A DNA stretch of 39,807 nt from an uncultured Gammaproteobacteria bacterium (GCA_947259955.1 CAMYOI010000003.1:1-39807), one strand, 5' to 3'. Numbered from the stretch's first letter, positions 18,487 through 27,178 are shown. Translations and numbers: made by a program. The notes: generated by a model from the sequence alone, not told the origin.

Positions 18487-19758
18487 ATGAGCGAAGCAAA
18501 ACTCGAATTCCTCGATCGATCGAGGGCATTCTGGAATCCCGGAAAGACACAGGATTGGCAGGACATGGGCGTCGATCTCGTGATTGACCGGCGGGAGGGA
18601 TACTACCTGTTCGATATGGATGGACGGCGCCTTATCGACCTGCATTTGAACGGAGGCACGTACAATCTGGGCCACCGGAATCCTGAACTGGTGGAGGCGC
18701 TGAAGGCCGGCAGTGCCCGCTTCGATATGGGTAATCACCATTTCCCCGCACTTGCCCGCACCGCGCTGGCCGAAGCGCTCGCGGCCTGCGCACCGGCACC
18801 GAATATGGTGTATACCGCGTACGGCTCGGGTGGTGGTGAAGCCATCGATATTGCCATCAAGACCGCTCGCCACGCCAAGCAAAGACGCAAGATCGTGTCC
18901 ATCGTCAAGGCCTACCACGGGCACACGGGTCTGGCGCTAAAAACCGGCGACGACCGGTTTTCCAAACTGTTTCTCTCAGAGGATACGCTGGGTGAGTTCG
19001 TGCAGGTCCCGTTCAACGACCTCAATGCCATGGAAGATGCCCTGCGCGGGCGGGATGTCGCAGCCGTAATCATGGAAACCATCCCCGCAACCTACGGTTT
19101 TCCGATGCCGCAGGAGGGTTATCTGCCCAATGTGAAGATGCTCTGCGAAAAGTACGATGCCCTGTACATTGCCGACGAGGTTCAGACCGGCCTGATGCGA
19201 TGCGGTGAGCTCTGGGCATGCACGAAATACGGCATCGAGCCGGACATCATGGTGACGGGCAAGGGCATCGGCGGCGGCATGTATCCGATCGCCTGCACCT
19301 GTATCGGTGAGCATTGCGGCGGCTGGCTGACGGAAGATGGATTCGGCCACATCTCCACCGGCGGCGGCGCCGAACTCGGTTGCATCGTGGCGATGAAAGT
19401 CCTCGAGATCGTGCAGCGCCCGGAAGTTAGGACCATGGTTCGATACGTTTCCGACTACATGCGCGCGGGGCTGGACCGGATCATGACCGAGTACCCCGAC
19501 TTCTTCATCGGGATCCGTCAGCACGGCGTAGTGATGGGCCTCGAGTTCAATCACGAGCAGGGAGCAAAACCGGTGATGAAACACCTTTACGACAACGGCG
19601 TCTGGGCTATTTTTTCGACCCTCGATCCACGCGTGCTGCAGTTCAAGCCCGGTCTGCTCATGACCCAGGCCGATTGTGAGGAAGTATTGCGGCGGGTCGA
19701 AATCGGCATCGGTCTCGCCCGGGATGAAGTCATGGGCTCCCACAGGAGGAGCGCCTGA
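18487..19758 (+). CDS. Class-III aminotransferase-fold PLP enzyme (candidate amino-alcohol-phosphate phospho-lyase)
   Basis: IADEVQTGLMRCG and PLP-lysine VTGKGIGGGMYP; ATG at 18487 preceded by gggagg. Confidence 0.88.
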   Translation: MSEAKLEFLDRSRAFWNPGKTQDWQDMGVDLVIDRREGYYLFDMDGRRLIDLHLNGGTYNLGHRNPELVEALKAGSARFDMGNHHFPALARTALAEALAACAPAPNMVYTAYGSGGGEAIDIAIKTARHAKQRRKIVSIVKAYHGHTGLALKTGDDRFSKLFLSEDTLGEFVQVPFNDLNAMEDALRGRDVAAVIMETIPATYGFPMPQEGYLPNVKMLCEKYDALYIADEVQTGLMRCGELWACTKYGIEPDIMVTGKGIGGGMYPIACTCIGEHCGGWLTEDGFGHISTGGGAELGCIVAMKVLEIVQRPEVRTMVRYVSDYMRAGLDRIMTEYPDFFIGIRQHGVVMGLEFNHEQGAKPVMKHLYDNGVWAIFSTLDPRVLQFKPGLLMTQADCEEVLRRVEIGIGLARDEVMGSHRRSA

Positions 19759-21329
19759 TGGAACCCCAAGCGAGGACCCTGGTCGACATATCGGGCAGCC
19801 ACGCCGCGCTGGCGGGACACGCCGACATGGTGCTGGAAAGGGCGCGCTGGGCGGCGGAAGTTTTCCAGCGTTATGATCGTGAGTTGACCATGGCGATAGC
19901 CGATGCCGTTGCCGCGGCGGCACACGAGAACGCCGAAAGATTCGCCGACTGGGCGGTGCGGGAAACGGGATTCGGCGTTGCCGCACACAAGAAACTGAAG
20001 AACGAGTTGACGTCCCGGCCGCTGGTGGATTTTTATCGAAACGACGATTACGTCAATCCGCGCATCGACGAGGCGCGAAAGATCGTCGAGATCCCCCGGC
20101 CCGCCGGCGTGATCCTGGCGCTTACTCCTTCGACCAACCCCATAGCCACGCTCAACTACAAGGTCTTGATCTCGCTGATGACGCGCAACGCGATCGTTAT
20201 CAGCCCGCATCCGGCGGCGCGCGAATGCAGCGTCGATGCGGCCCACGCACTCGGCGAGGCCGCGACGGATGCGGGCGCCCCCGACGGCGCCGTCCAGATC
20301 ATAGAGAATCCCGGCATTCCTCTAGTCGAAGAACTCATGGTGTCGCCCAAGACCTCGGTGATCCTCGCCACCGGCGGCACGGCGATGGTGCGTTCCGCCT
20401 ACTCCTCGTCGAATCCGGCAATTGGCGTCGGACCCGGCAACGCACCGGTGTTCGTTGATTCGACCGCGGACGTCGACAAGGCGGCAAAGCGTATCGTGGA
20501 GTCGAAATCTTTCGACAACTCGGCGTTGTGTACGAACGAGAGCGTCCTGATTACCCTGGAAGATGTCGATGCGCGCTTGCGCCGTTCGTTCAAGCAGGCA
20601 AAGGCTTACATTTGCGACGCCGACGACGTCGACCGCTTGCGACGGTATCTGTTTCACGATCGTGGATTCAATATCGAATGCATTGGTCGGGATGCCGCGT
20701 GGATTGCACAGGAATGCGGTATCCGTGTACCCGACGGCACGCTGGTTCTGCTGGCGCCGATTTCGCAGATTGGCGTTGAGGAGCCGCTTTCGAGGGAGAA
20801 ACTGTGTCCGGTGCTTGCCTATCATGTGGTCAAGCGCCGCAACCAGGCGATCACGCAGGCTCGCGCGGTGCTGCGCCTTGCCGGCGCCGGCCACTCTGCC
20901 GCCGTGCACGCCATGGACGAGCAGGTGGCGATGGCATTTGCGTCCGCGGTGGAGGCTTATCGGGTCGTCGTGAATGCCCCCTGTACCCAGGGCGCCGCCG
21001 GTTTTCAGACCGCGCTGGCGCCTACTTTCACCGTGGGCACCGGATTTTACGGCCGCAGTTCAATTGGCGAGAATATCGGGCCAGGACACCTCGTGCACTG
21101 GACTCGCCTGGCCTATAACTCGGATGCGTCTGAATCTTTCGGCAACTACCGCGGCTTGAGCCCGGGTTTCAGCGGCCCGCTGCCCGAAGCGCCCTCCGAC
21201 GGTGTGCCGGGATCCAACGGATACCGGGCGAGACGCGCCGAAGCCGATGCCAGTGTTTTTTCCGGCGTAACGCGTGAGGAGTTGCGGCGCATGATTGCCG
21301 AAGAACTTCGCGCGGTGCTGAGGAAGTAG
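19758..21329 (+). CDS. CoA-acylating aldehyde dehydrogenase (PduP/EutE class) with C-terminal encapsulation-peptide-like helix
   Basis: Catalytic Cys region SFDNSALCTNESVL; PAGVILALTPSTNPIATLNYK; C-terminal linker plus VTREELRRMIAEELRAVLRK. Confidence 0.92.
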   Translation: MEPQARTLVDISGSHAALAGHADMVLERARWAAEVFQRYDRELTMAIADAVAAAAHENAERFADWAVRETGFGVAAHKKLKNELTSRPLVDFYRNDDYVNPRIDEARKIVEIPRPAGVILALTPSTNPIATLNYKVLISLMTRNAIVISPHPAARECSVDAAHALGEAATDAGAPDGAVQIIENPGIPLVEELMVSPKTSVILATGGTAMVRSAYSSSNPAIGVGPGNAPVFVDSTADVDKAAKRIVESKSFDNSALCTNESVLITLEDVDARLRRSFKQAKAYICDADDVDRLRRYLFHDRGFNIECIGRDAAWIAQECGIRVPDGTLVLLAPISQIGVEEPLSREKLCPVLAYHVVKRRNQAITQARAVLRLAGAGHSAAVHAMDEQVAMAFASAVEAYRVVVNAPCTQGAAGFQTALAPTFTVGTGFYGRSSIGENIGPGHLVHWTRLAYNSDASESFGNYRGLSPGFSGPLPEAPSDGVPGSNGYRARRAEADASVFSGVTREELRRMIAEELRAVLRK

Positions 21330-21338
21330 GCGGACAGC

Positions 21339-21950
21339 ATGGCGGAACTCCGTTCGTTCATTTTTATAGATCAGTTGCAGCCGCAGACGCTGGCTTATAT
21401 CGCGACCTGGATGCGGGGTTCATTGCCGCGTCGAAACATGGCCGCACAAATTATCGAGGTATCGCCCGGACTGGATATCGAGGCGCTGACCGATGTTGCA
21501 CTCAAGGGCGCCAACATCAAAGTCGGACTGCTCGTAGTCGAGCGCCAGTATGGGTACCTGGAGTTCCACTCCCGATCTACCGCCGAGGTCAAGGCCGGCG
21601 CGCAGGCCCTGCTGGATGCGCTGGGCGCGAGCGTCGAGGATGCCACGCCACCACAGATCCTCGGGTCCAAGGTCGTCACTCGCGTCGACCACCAGCATGC
21701 CTTTCTGATCAATCGCAACAAGCTTGGTTCCATGGTGCTTGGCAACGAGTCACTGTACCTGCTGGAGTGTCGTCCCGCGTCGTACGCCATCTTGGCCTGC
21801 AACGAGGCGGAGAAAGAAGCCAACATCAAAGTCATCGACTACCGAATGATCGGCGCCAACGGGCGGCTCTATCTCTCCGGTGACGAGGCTGAGATCCGAA
21901 ATGCGCGAGGCGTGGCCGAGGCTGTACTTCACAAAGGCGGGGTGGCCTAG
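21339..21950 (+). CDS. BMC-T shell protein (tandem BMC domain), paralogue 1
   Basis: Two BMC-like halves: AAQIIEVSPGLDIEALTDVALKGANIKVGLLVVERQYGYLEF and LLECRPASYAILACNEAEKEANIKVIDYRMIGANGRLYLSGDEAEIRNA. Confidence 0.9.
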   Translation: MAELRSFIFIDQLQPQTLAYIATWMRGSLPRRNMAAQIIEVSPGLDIEALTDVALKGANIKVGLLVVERQYGYLEFHSRSTAEVKAGAQALLDALGASVEDATPPQILGSKVVTRVDHQHAFLINRNKLGSMVLGNESLYLLECRPASYAILACNEAEKEANIKVIDYRMIGANGRLYLSGDEAEIRNARGVAEAVLHKGGVA

Positions 21951-21953
21951 CAA

Positions 21954-22403
21954 ATGGTCGACGAACTGCGCCAGGCGATCCGAAGCATTCTGCTCGAGGA
22001 GCTTGCGGTACATGGAGTCGGGCTGCCCCCGAAGTCGGCGCCGGGGATTCACGTCGAGGAAGTCGAGATCAATTCCGATGGAGACCTTGCACAATTCGTC
22101 CGACGCTTGCTGCAGCTCGCCCGCGACGGCGGCGCACTCTCGGCGATTGAATCGGGGCGCCACGTATTCAGGTTGCGCACAGTCAGTGCTCCGCAGCGGT
22201 CGATGCAACCGCCGGCGGAATCCAGTCGAACGCCGGCTGGCGGCACGATGACATTCGACGCGGGCCTCATCACTGAAAAACAGGTTCGCAATCTTCCTGA
22301 AAATATCTCAGTGGTAAAGGTGGGCGGCAGCGTGCGGCTCACGCCGCTGGCCAGCGATGCCATGCGGCGCGCGGGGATTAAAATAGAAAAGGTGACATCA
22401 TGA
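21954..22403 (+). CDS. Uncharacterised BMC-locus protein with N-terminal amphipathic helix and PduM-like C-terminal motif
   Basis: N-terminus MVDELRQAIRSILLEEL; Pro/Ser-rich linker; C-terminal ITEKQVRNLPENISVVKVGGSVRLTPLASDAMRRAGIKIEKV; ATGA overlap with the BMC-P gene. Confidence 0.65.
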   Translation: MVDELRQAIRSILLEELAVHGVGLPPKSAPGIHVEEVEINSDGDLAQFVRRLLQLARDGGALSAIESGRHVFRLRTVSAPQRSMQPPAESSRTPAGGTMTFDAGLITEKQVRNLPENISVVKVGGSVRLTPLASDAMRRAGIKIEKVTS

Positions 22404-22642
22404 TTCGTGGACGCATAACGGGCCGAATCTGGTCCAGCAAACACATCGAAACCCTGCCCAACGGGGCGCTTCTTGAAGTGACTCTCGATACCGGCGGCAG
22501 TCTGATCGCGCTGGATCCGCTCGGATGCGCCGAAGGTGAAGCCGTTCTCGTGACTCAGGGCTCGGTTGCCGCGGGCTACTTTACCAAGTCCAAAGCACCG
22601 ATAGATGCGCTGATTATCGGGTCTATCGATGAACAGGGCTGA
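22400..22642 (+). CDS. BMC-P pentameric vertex protein (EutN/CcmL family)
   Basis: 80 aa, MIRGRITGRIWSSKHIETLPNGALLEVTL...ALDPLGCAEGEAVLVTQGSVAAGYF. Confidence 0.93.
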   Translation: MIRGRITGRIWSSKHIETLPNGALLEVTLDTGGSLIALDPLGCAEGEAVLVTQGSVAAGYFTKSKAPIDALIIGSIDEQG

Positions 22643-22699
22643 GCCAGGCGCAGCTACATTGTCAACGGCCAACAGGCCACAACTTTAGGAGAACACAAC

Positions 22700-22984
22700 A
22701 TGTCGAATCAGGCTATCGGAATGATCGAGACCCGCGGCTACGTTCCGGCGCTGGCCAGCGCCGACGCGATGGTCAAAGCAGCCAATGTCGAAATCGTATC
22801 ACGCAATGAAGTCGGAGGCGGACTGGTATCCGTAGTGATCAAGGGCGACGTCGGAGCCGTCAAGGCGGCGACGGAAGCCGGCTCCGAGGCAGCCAATCAG
22901 GTTGGCGAAGTGGTCGCAGTACACGTTATTCCCAGGCCCCACCAGGACCTGAACCAGCATTTCAGTCTGGCGGCCGGCAAGTGA
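22700..22984 (+). CDS. BMC-H hexameric shell protein
   Basis: 94 aa, QAIGMIETRGYVPALASADAMVKAANVEIVSRNEVGGGLVSVVIKGDVGAVKAATEAG...VIPRPH; classic BMC fold signature. Confidence 0.97.
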   Translation: MSNQAIGMIETRGYVPALASADAMVKAANVEIVSRNEVGGGLVSVVIKGDVGAVKAATEAGSEAANQVGEVVAVHVIPRPHQDLNQHFSLAAGK

Positions 22985-23017
22985 CGCCGGGTTGGGTCGG
23001 GAGAGGCGGGTGCTGAC

Positions 23018-23647
23018 ATGACCGAGTTGAGGGTCTATCTGCCAATCCACGATCTGCAACCCCAGTTCTCCGCTTATCTGAGCACGCCGATGCGGGCCCG
23101 GGGATATCCGCCTTTCGAAGGACAGCACAGTCTGATCATCGAGGTGTCTCCAGCACTCGCCATACACCGAATATCAGACCTCGCCCTGAAGGCGGCGCCC
23201 GATATGGAACCGGGCATTCTGTTCACTGAAAGACAGTACGGATTGCTGGAACTGCATTCTTCGGATCGGGATGAGCTGGATGCGGCGGGCAAGGCGATCC
23301 TCAAGGGTATAGGCGCAAGTCCGGGAGACCAGCTCGCTCCCGCCATCCTGTTCGAAGACATCATCGAGAATTTGTCGGACCAGCACGCAATCATTTTGAA
23401 CCGCTCCCGCTCTGCCTCCATGCTGGTCCCGGGCTCGTCGCTGCTTCTTTACGAAATGAGCCCCGCGCTGTTCGCCTGTGTCGCTGCCAACGAGGCGGAA
23501 CGCGCTGCGCCCGCGGCGATCCTCAATGACGTTCAGATGATGGGGGTGTCAGGCCGCATCTTCATGTCCGGCGACACCGGTGACCTGACCAGGGCGCGGG
23601 ATGCCATAATGCGGACGCTGAAAGCGGTTAAGGGACGCAAACAATGA
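23018..23647 (+). CDS. BMC-T shell protein (tandem BMC domain), paralogue 2
   Basis: Co-linear with paralogue 1: LIIEVSPALAIHRISDLALKAAPDMEPGILFTERQYGLLELH and LLYEMSPALFACVAANEAERAAPAAILNDVQMMGVSGRIFMSGD. Confidence 0.87.
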   Translation: MTELRVYLPIHDLQPQFSAYLSTPMRARGYPPFEGQHSLIIEVSPALAIHRISDLALKAAPDMEPGILFTERQYGLLELHSSDRDELDAAGKAILKGIGASPGDQLAPAILFEDIIENLSDQHAIILNRSRSASMLVPGSSLLLYEMSPALFACVAANEAERAAPAAILNDVQMMGVSGRIFMSGDTGDLTRARDAIMRTLKAVKGRKQ

Positions 23648-24318
23648 GCAACTGGAAAAACGCTTACAGGTCATTTTATTACGCGAACGCCGACGAGCCG
23701 GAAGACCCGGTACTGGCGCCGCGCGCGACCGCGCTGCTGGTGATCGATATTCAGAATACCTACATGGAGGTGCCCGATGATGCCGCCGAGGCGGCACGAT
23801 GGGCCCCGTTTTTTTCCAGGATGAATGACACGGTCATTCCCAATACGGCTGCGTTGATCGAATTATGCAGAGCAAGGAAAATCGAGGTCATCTTCGCGCG
23901 CATCGCTTGCCTTACGGAAGACGGCCGGGATCGGTCCCTGAGCCAGAAGAAACCCGGCTTCAATTACCTGTTGCTGCCCAAGGACCGGGAGGACAGCCAG
24001 CTTGTGCCCCAATTACAGCCCAGAGGCGACGAGATAGTCATTCTGAAGACCACGGACAGCGCTTTGACTGGTTCGAACCTGCGGTTGATCCTGAACAACA
24101 TGGGCATTCGAAACATCGTCTTGGCTGGTATTTTTACGGATCAATGCGTCAGCAGCACAGTGCGTAGTCTCGCTGACGAAAGCTTCAACGTGCTGGTGGT
24201 CGACGACTGCTGCGCCGCGGCCACGATGGAACTGCACGACCACGAACTGGAAATCATAAATATGATCTACTGTCACGTGGTTCAGTCCGAGGATATCCGG
24301 TCTTTCATCCGTAATTGA
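23644..24318 (+). CDS. Isochorismatase-fold cysteine hydrolase (amidohydrolase-like)
   Basis: Catalytic triad context: LLVIDIQNTYMEV (Asp), VILKTTDSAL (Lys), FTDQCVSSTVRSL (Cys); start overlaps the BMC-T stop (ATGA). Confidence 0.92.
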   Translation: MSNWKNAYRSFYYANADEPEDPVLAPRATALLVIDIQNTYMEVPDDAAEAARWAPFFSRMNDTVIPNTAALIELCRARKIEVIFARIACLTEDGRDRSLSQKKPGFNYLLLPKDREDSQLVPQLQPRGDEIVILKTTDSALTGSNLRLILNNMGIRNIVLAGIFTDQCVSSTVRSLADESFNVLVVDDCCAAATMELHDHELEIINMIYCHVVQSEDIRSFIRN

Positions 24319-24356
24319 TGGCAAAAGGGGAAAAGATCCGTTAAAACCATGCCGGC

Positions 24357-25556
24357 ATGCCACGCGCGGAAGCAAAAATCATCGGCCTTGTCAGCACAGG
24401 ACATTTTTTCAGCCATTTCTACCTGCTGCTGCTGCCGCCGCTGTTCCCTATTTTGCGCGACTATTATGGCGTCGGTTTTACCGAACTCGGTTTCGCACTG
24501 ACCGCCTACAGTATCGCGACGGCCTGTACCCAGGTCCCTGCAGGATATATCGTAGACCGCCATGGTGCACGAAGGCTGTTGATCGCCGGACTGCTGCTCG
24601 AATCTTTCGCCATCGCCGGCATCGGTTTGTTCAATACGTTCAACGCATTCATCGTGATGCTGGTGGTCGCCGGGGTAGCCAATTCCGTGTACCACCCCGC
24701 CGACTATTCGATACTGAACCGGGCGGTGGATAAATCGCGCATGGGCCGCGCATTTTCAATACATACGTTCGCCGGGTATCTTGGTGAAGCCGTCGCTCCA
24801 GTTACGATCCTTGCCCTCATGGTTTGGGTGGACTGGCACACGGCTCTGATCGTGTGCGGCATCGGAGGTGGTATCGCCACCGTATTCCTGGCGTTCAATT
24901 CCCCTTTGCTGGACGCCGCGCCGAATGCCGATGAATGTCCTCAGGCCGGCGCGAGCGGCGGCGGTCTGCGCTTGCTGATATCCCTGCCCATCGTCATGGG
25001 GCTGCTTTTTTTTATAGGCATATCCATCACCGGGCGCGGCATCACCGGTTTTGGCGTCAGCGCATTGACCGAACTCCACTCGATCTCCCTGGCCAGTGCG
25101 GGTGCCCTGTTGTCCTGCTATCTGTTCGCCATGCCCGTGGGTGTGTTGGTGGGAGGCTGGGTCGCGGACAGTACATCGCAGCACGGCCGCATGGCGGCCG
25201 TGTGCTTCATCGTGGTTTGTTTTGTCATGTTTGCCGTTGCCGCATTGCCGCTGCCGCCGGTAGTCATAGGGGTGCTGTTCGGAATCGCCGGTTTGTTTTC
25301 CGGAATGGTGGCGCCGTCGCGTGACATGCTGATACGTTCCATTACGCCGCCCAAAGAAACCGGTAAGGTGTTTGCATTTGTCTCCACCGGGTATAACATC
25401 GGCGGCATTCTGGGGCCTCCGTTGTTCGGGTATTTGCTCGATCACTACTCGCCCCGGTCACTGTTCTGGGTGGTCGGTGTGGCGGCCCTGATGACGATGC
25501 TGACCGTGATGTTTGCCGCCGGGCGGCACATACGTCCCGCGGCGGCGAATGGATGA
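24357..25556 (+). CDS. MFS transporter (fosmidomycin-resistance/Fsr-like)
   Basis: 12-TM type; STGHFFSHFYLLLLPPLFPILRDYYGVGFTELGF; AGYIVDRHGARR. Confidence 0.88.
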   Translation: MPRAEAKIIGLVSTGHFFSHFYLLLLPPLFPILRDYYGVGFTELGFALTAYSIATACTQVPAGYIVDRHGARRLLIAGLLLESFAIAGIGLFNTFNAFIVMLVVAGVANSVYHPADYSILNRAVDKSRMGRAFSIHTFAGYLGEAVAPVTILALMVWVDWHTALIVCGIGGGIATVFLAFNSPLLDAAPNADECPQAGASGGGLRLLISLPIVMGLLFFIGISITGRGITGFGVSALTELHSISLASAGALLSCYLFAMPVGVLVGGWVADSTSQHGRMAAVCFIVVCFVMFAVAALPLPPVVIGVLFGIAGLFSGMVAPSRDMLIRSITPPKETGKVFAFVSTGYNIGGILGPPLFGYLLDHYSPRSLFWVVGVAALMTMLTVMFAAGRHIRPAAANG

Positions 25557-27003
25557 AAAACGAATGAGATTGGGAAGAACAGGCCGAATCGTACTGCTGA
25601 GTGTATTCATTGCCCTGGTGCTTGGGGGCTGTGCAACGAATCCGGTGACCGGAAAGCAGAATTTCGTCCTCATGAGTGAGGATCAGGAGATCGATCTGGG
25701 TAAGCAGTATCACGGGCAGGTCATGAAGCAGTACAAGGAGTACCGCGACCCGGAGCTGACCGCGCTGGTGAACAAGTTGGGGGGGGAGCTTGCCGCTAAC
25801 GGCCATCGCGGTGATCTGAATTTTCATTTCACTGTGCTGGACAGCCCCGAGGTCAACGCGTTTGCGCTCCCCGGCGGATATATCTATATCACGCGTGGCA
25901 TCGTTGCCTACATGAACAGCGAGGAAGAGCTGGCCGGAGTGCTCGGCCATGAGATCGGGCATGTAACGGCCCGGCACAGCGTTCGGCAGCACGCCGCTTC
26001 CACAACCGCCGGGCTGCTCGGTGCGGTTGCCACTATCGCCACCGGCAGCCAGGGAGTCGGGCAGTTGTCCGGCCAGCTGGGCGGCGCGCTGGTGAGCGGG
26101 TACGGTCGCGGCCACGAGCTGGAGGCGGACCGTCTCGGCGCCGAGTATCTGGCCCGCACCGGATATGATCCCGATATGATGCTGGAGGTCGTGGGCATAC
26201 TAAAAGACCAGGAAGAATTCGAGATCCAGCGGGCAAAGGAGGAGGGGCGCCAGCCCCGTATCTATCACGGCGTGTTTGCCAGCCACCCCCGGAATGACCA
26301 GCGGCTCCAGGAAGTGGTCAAGGCGGCTGAAAAATACAGTAACCCGCAGGCCAAACGAACGGATCCCGATACGTTCATCACCATGCTCGAAGGCGTTACC
26401 TTCGGTGACAGCGAAGAGCAGGGCATCGTTCGAGGGAATCGCTTCTATCACCTTCCCCTGGATTTCCGTATCGAGTTTCCGTCCGGTTGGCGAATAGAGA
26501 ACACTCAGGATCAACTCCTTGCGGTCAAACCGGATGAGAGCGCCGTATTCCTGGTAAAACTCGACAGCCGGGCCGGTCGCGAATCAGCCGGGGCGTATCT
26601 GCGGCGAAATTTCGACAACCTGAGACAGGGAAAGGTGCTCGATGCGGACAGTTATGCGGGCCTGATACAGGGCAAGAATCCTTTCGGTTCCGGTACCATC
26701 AGTGTGGCTGCCCGTCTGCACGATGCCAACGTGTTCGTGGTATACGGTGCAGCGAGGGGGAGTATCCCGGAAGATGCGTTCTTCGATACGGTGAGGAGCA
26801 TCCGCCGCCTCGATTCGTCGGAACGCGCGCTCGCAGTGGAAAAGCGTATCAAGGTGATTCGGGCCCGGGCCGGAGACACATTTGCATCGCTGGCAAGGCG
26901 AAGCGACCTTGGGGCATACGCTGAAGCGCAGCTTCGCCTGATGAACGGCATGTATCCTGACGGTCAACCGCGGGCGGGGCAACTTATCAAGATTGTGCAG
27001 TAG
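25549..27003 (+). CDS. M48 family metalloprotease lipoprotein (BepA/LoiP-like) with C-terminal extension
   Basis: Lipobox VLGGCATNPVTGKQNF; zinc motif GVLGHEIGHVTARH; ELEADRLGAEYL; C-terminus resembling LysM (IRARAGDTFASLARRS...). Confidence 0.9.
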   Translation: MDEKRMRLGRTGRIVLLSVFIALVLGGCATNPVTGKQNFVLMSEDQEIDLGKQYHGQVMKQYKEYRDPELTALVNKLGGELAANGHRGDLNFHFTVLDSPEVNAFALPGGYIYITRGIVAYMNSEEELAGVLGHEIGHVTARHSVRQHAASTTAGLLGAVATIATGSQGVGQLSGQLGGALVSGYGRGHELEADRLGAEYLARTGYDPDMMLEVVGILKDQEEFEIQRAKEEGRQPRIYHGVFASHPRNDQRLQEVVKAAEKYSNPQAKRTDPDTFITMLEGVTFGDSEEQGIVRGNRFYHLPLDFRIEFPSGWRIENTQDQLLAVKPDESAVFLVKLDSRAGRESAGAYLRRNFDNLRQGKVLDADSYAGLIQGKNPFGSGTISVAARLHDANVFVVYGAARGSIPEDAFFDTVRSIRRLDSSERALAVEKRIKVIRARAGDTFASLARRSDLGAYAEAQLRLMNGMYPDGQPRAGQLIKIVQ

Positions 27004-27178
27004 GAATCGCGCCTAACCCCTTCAAACAAAAGGCAGATTATACATCCAAGTGTGCTATTATTCTTGTATATACCGGCAACTTGGGGTATACCTGAGATAG
27101 TGAGAATCTGGAAAGACAACTCAAAAATTAAAAAATTCTATTCCAGGTACCTGTTGAACCTTGTGGGGTGAATACGAT

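Noticed and set aside
18976-19986. 336-aa minus-strand ORF opposite the aminotransferase/AldDH junction
   Set aside because: Antisense shadow of two confident CDSs; no domain-like sequence.
19758-24318. Calling the locus a canonical pdu or eut operon
   Set aside because: No B12 diol dehydratase, EutBC, PduL, EutT or glycyl-radical enzyme; the kinase plus class-III PLP enzyme points to a different chemistry.
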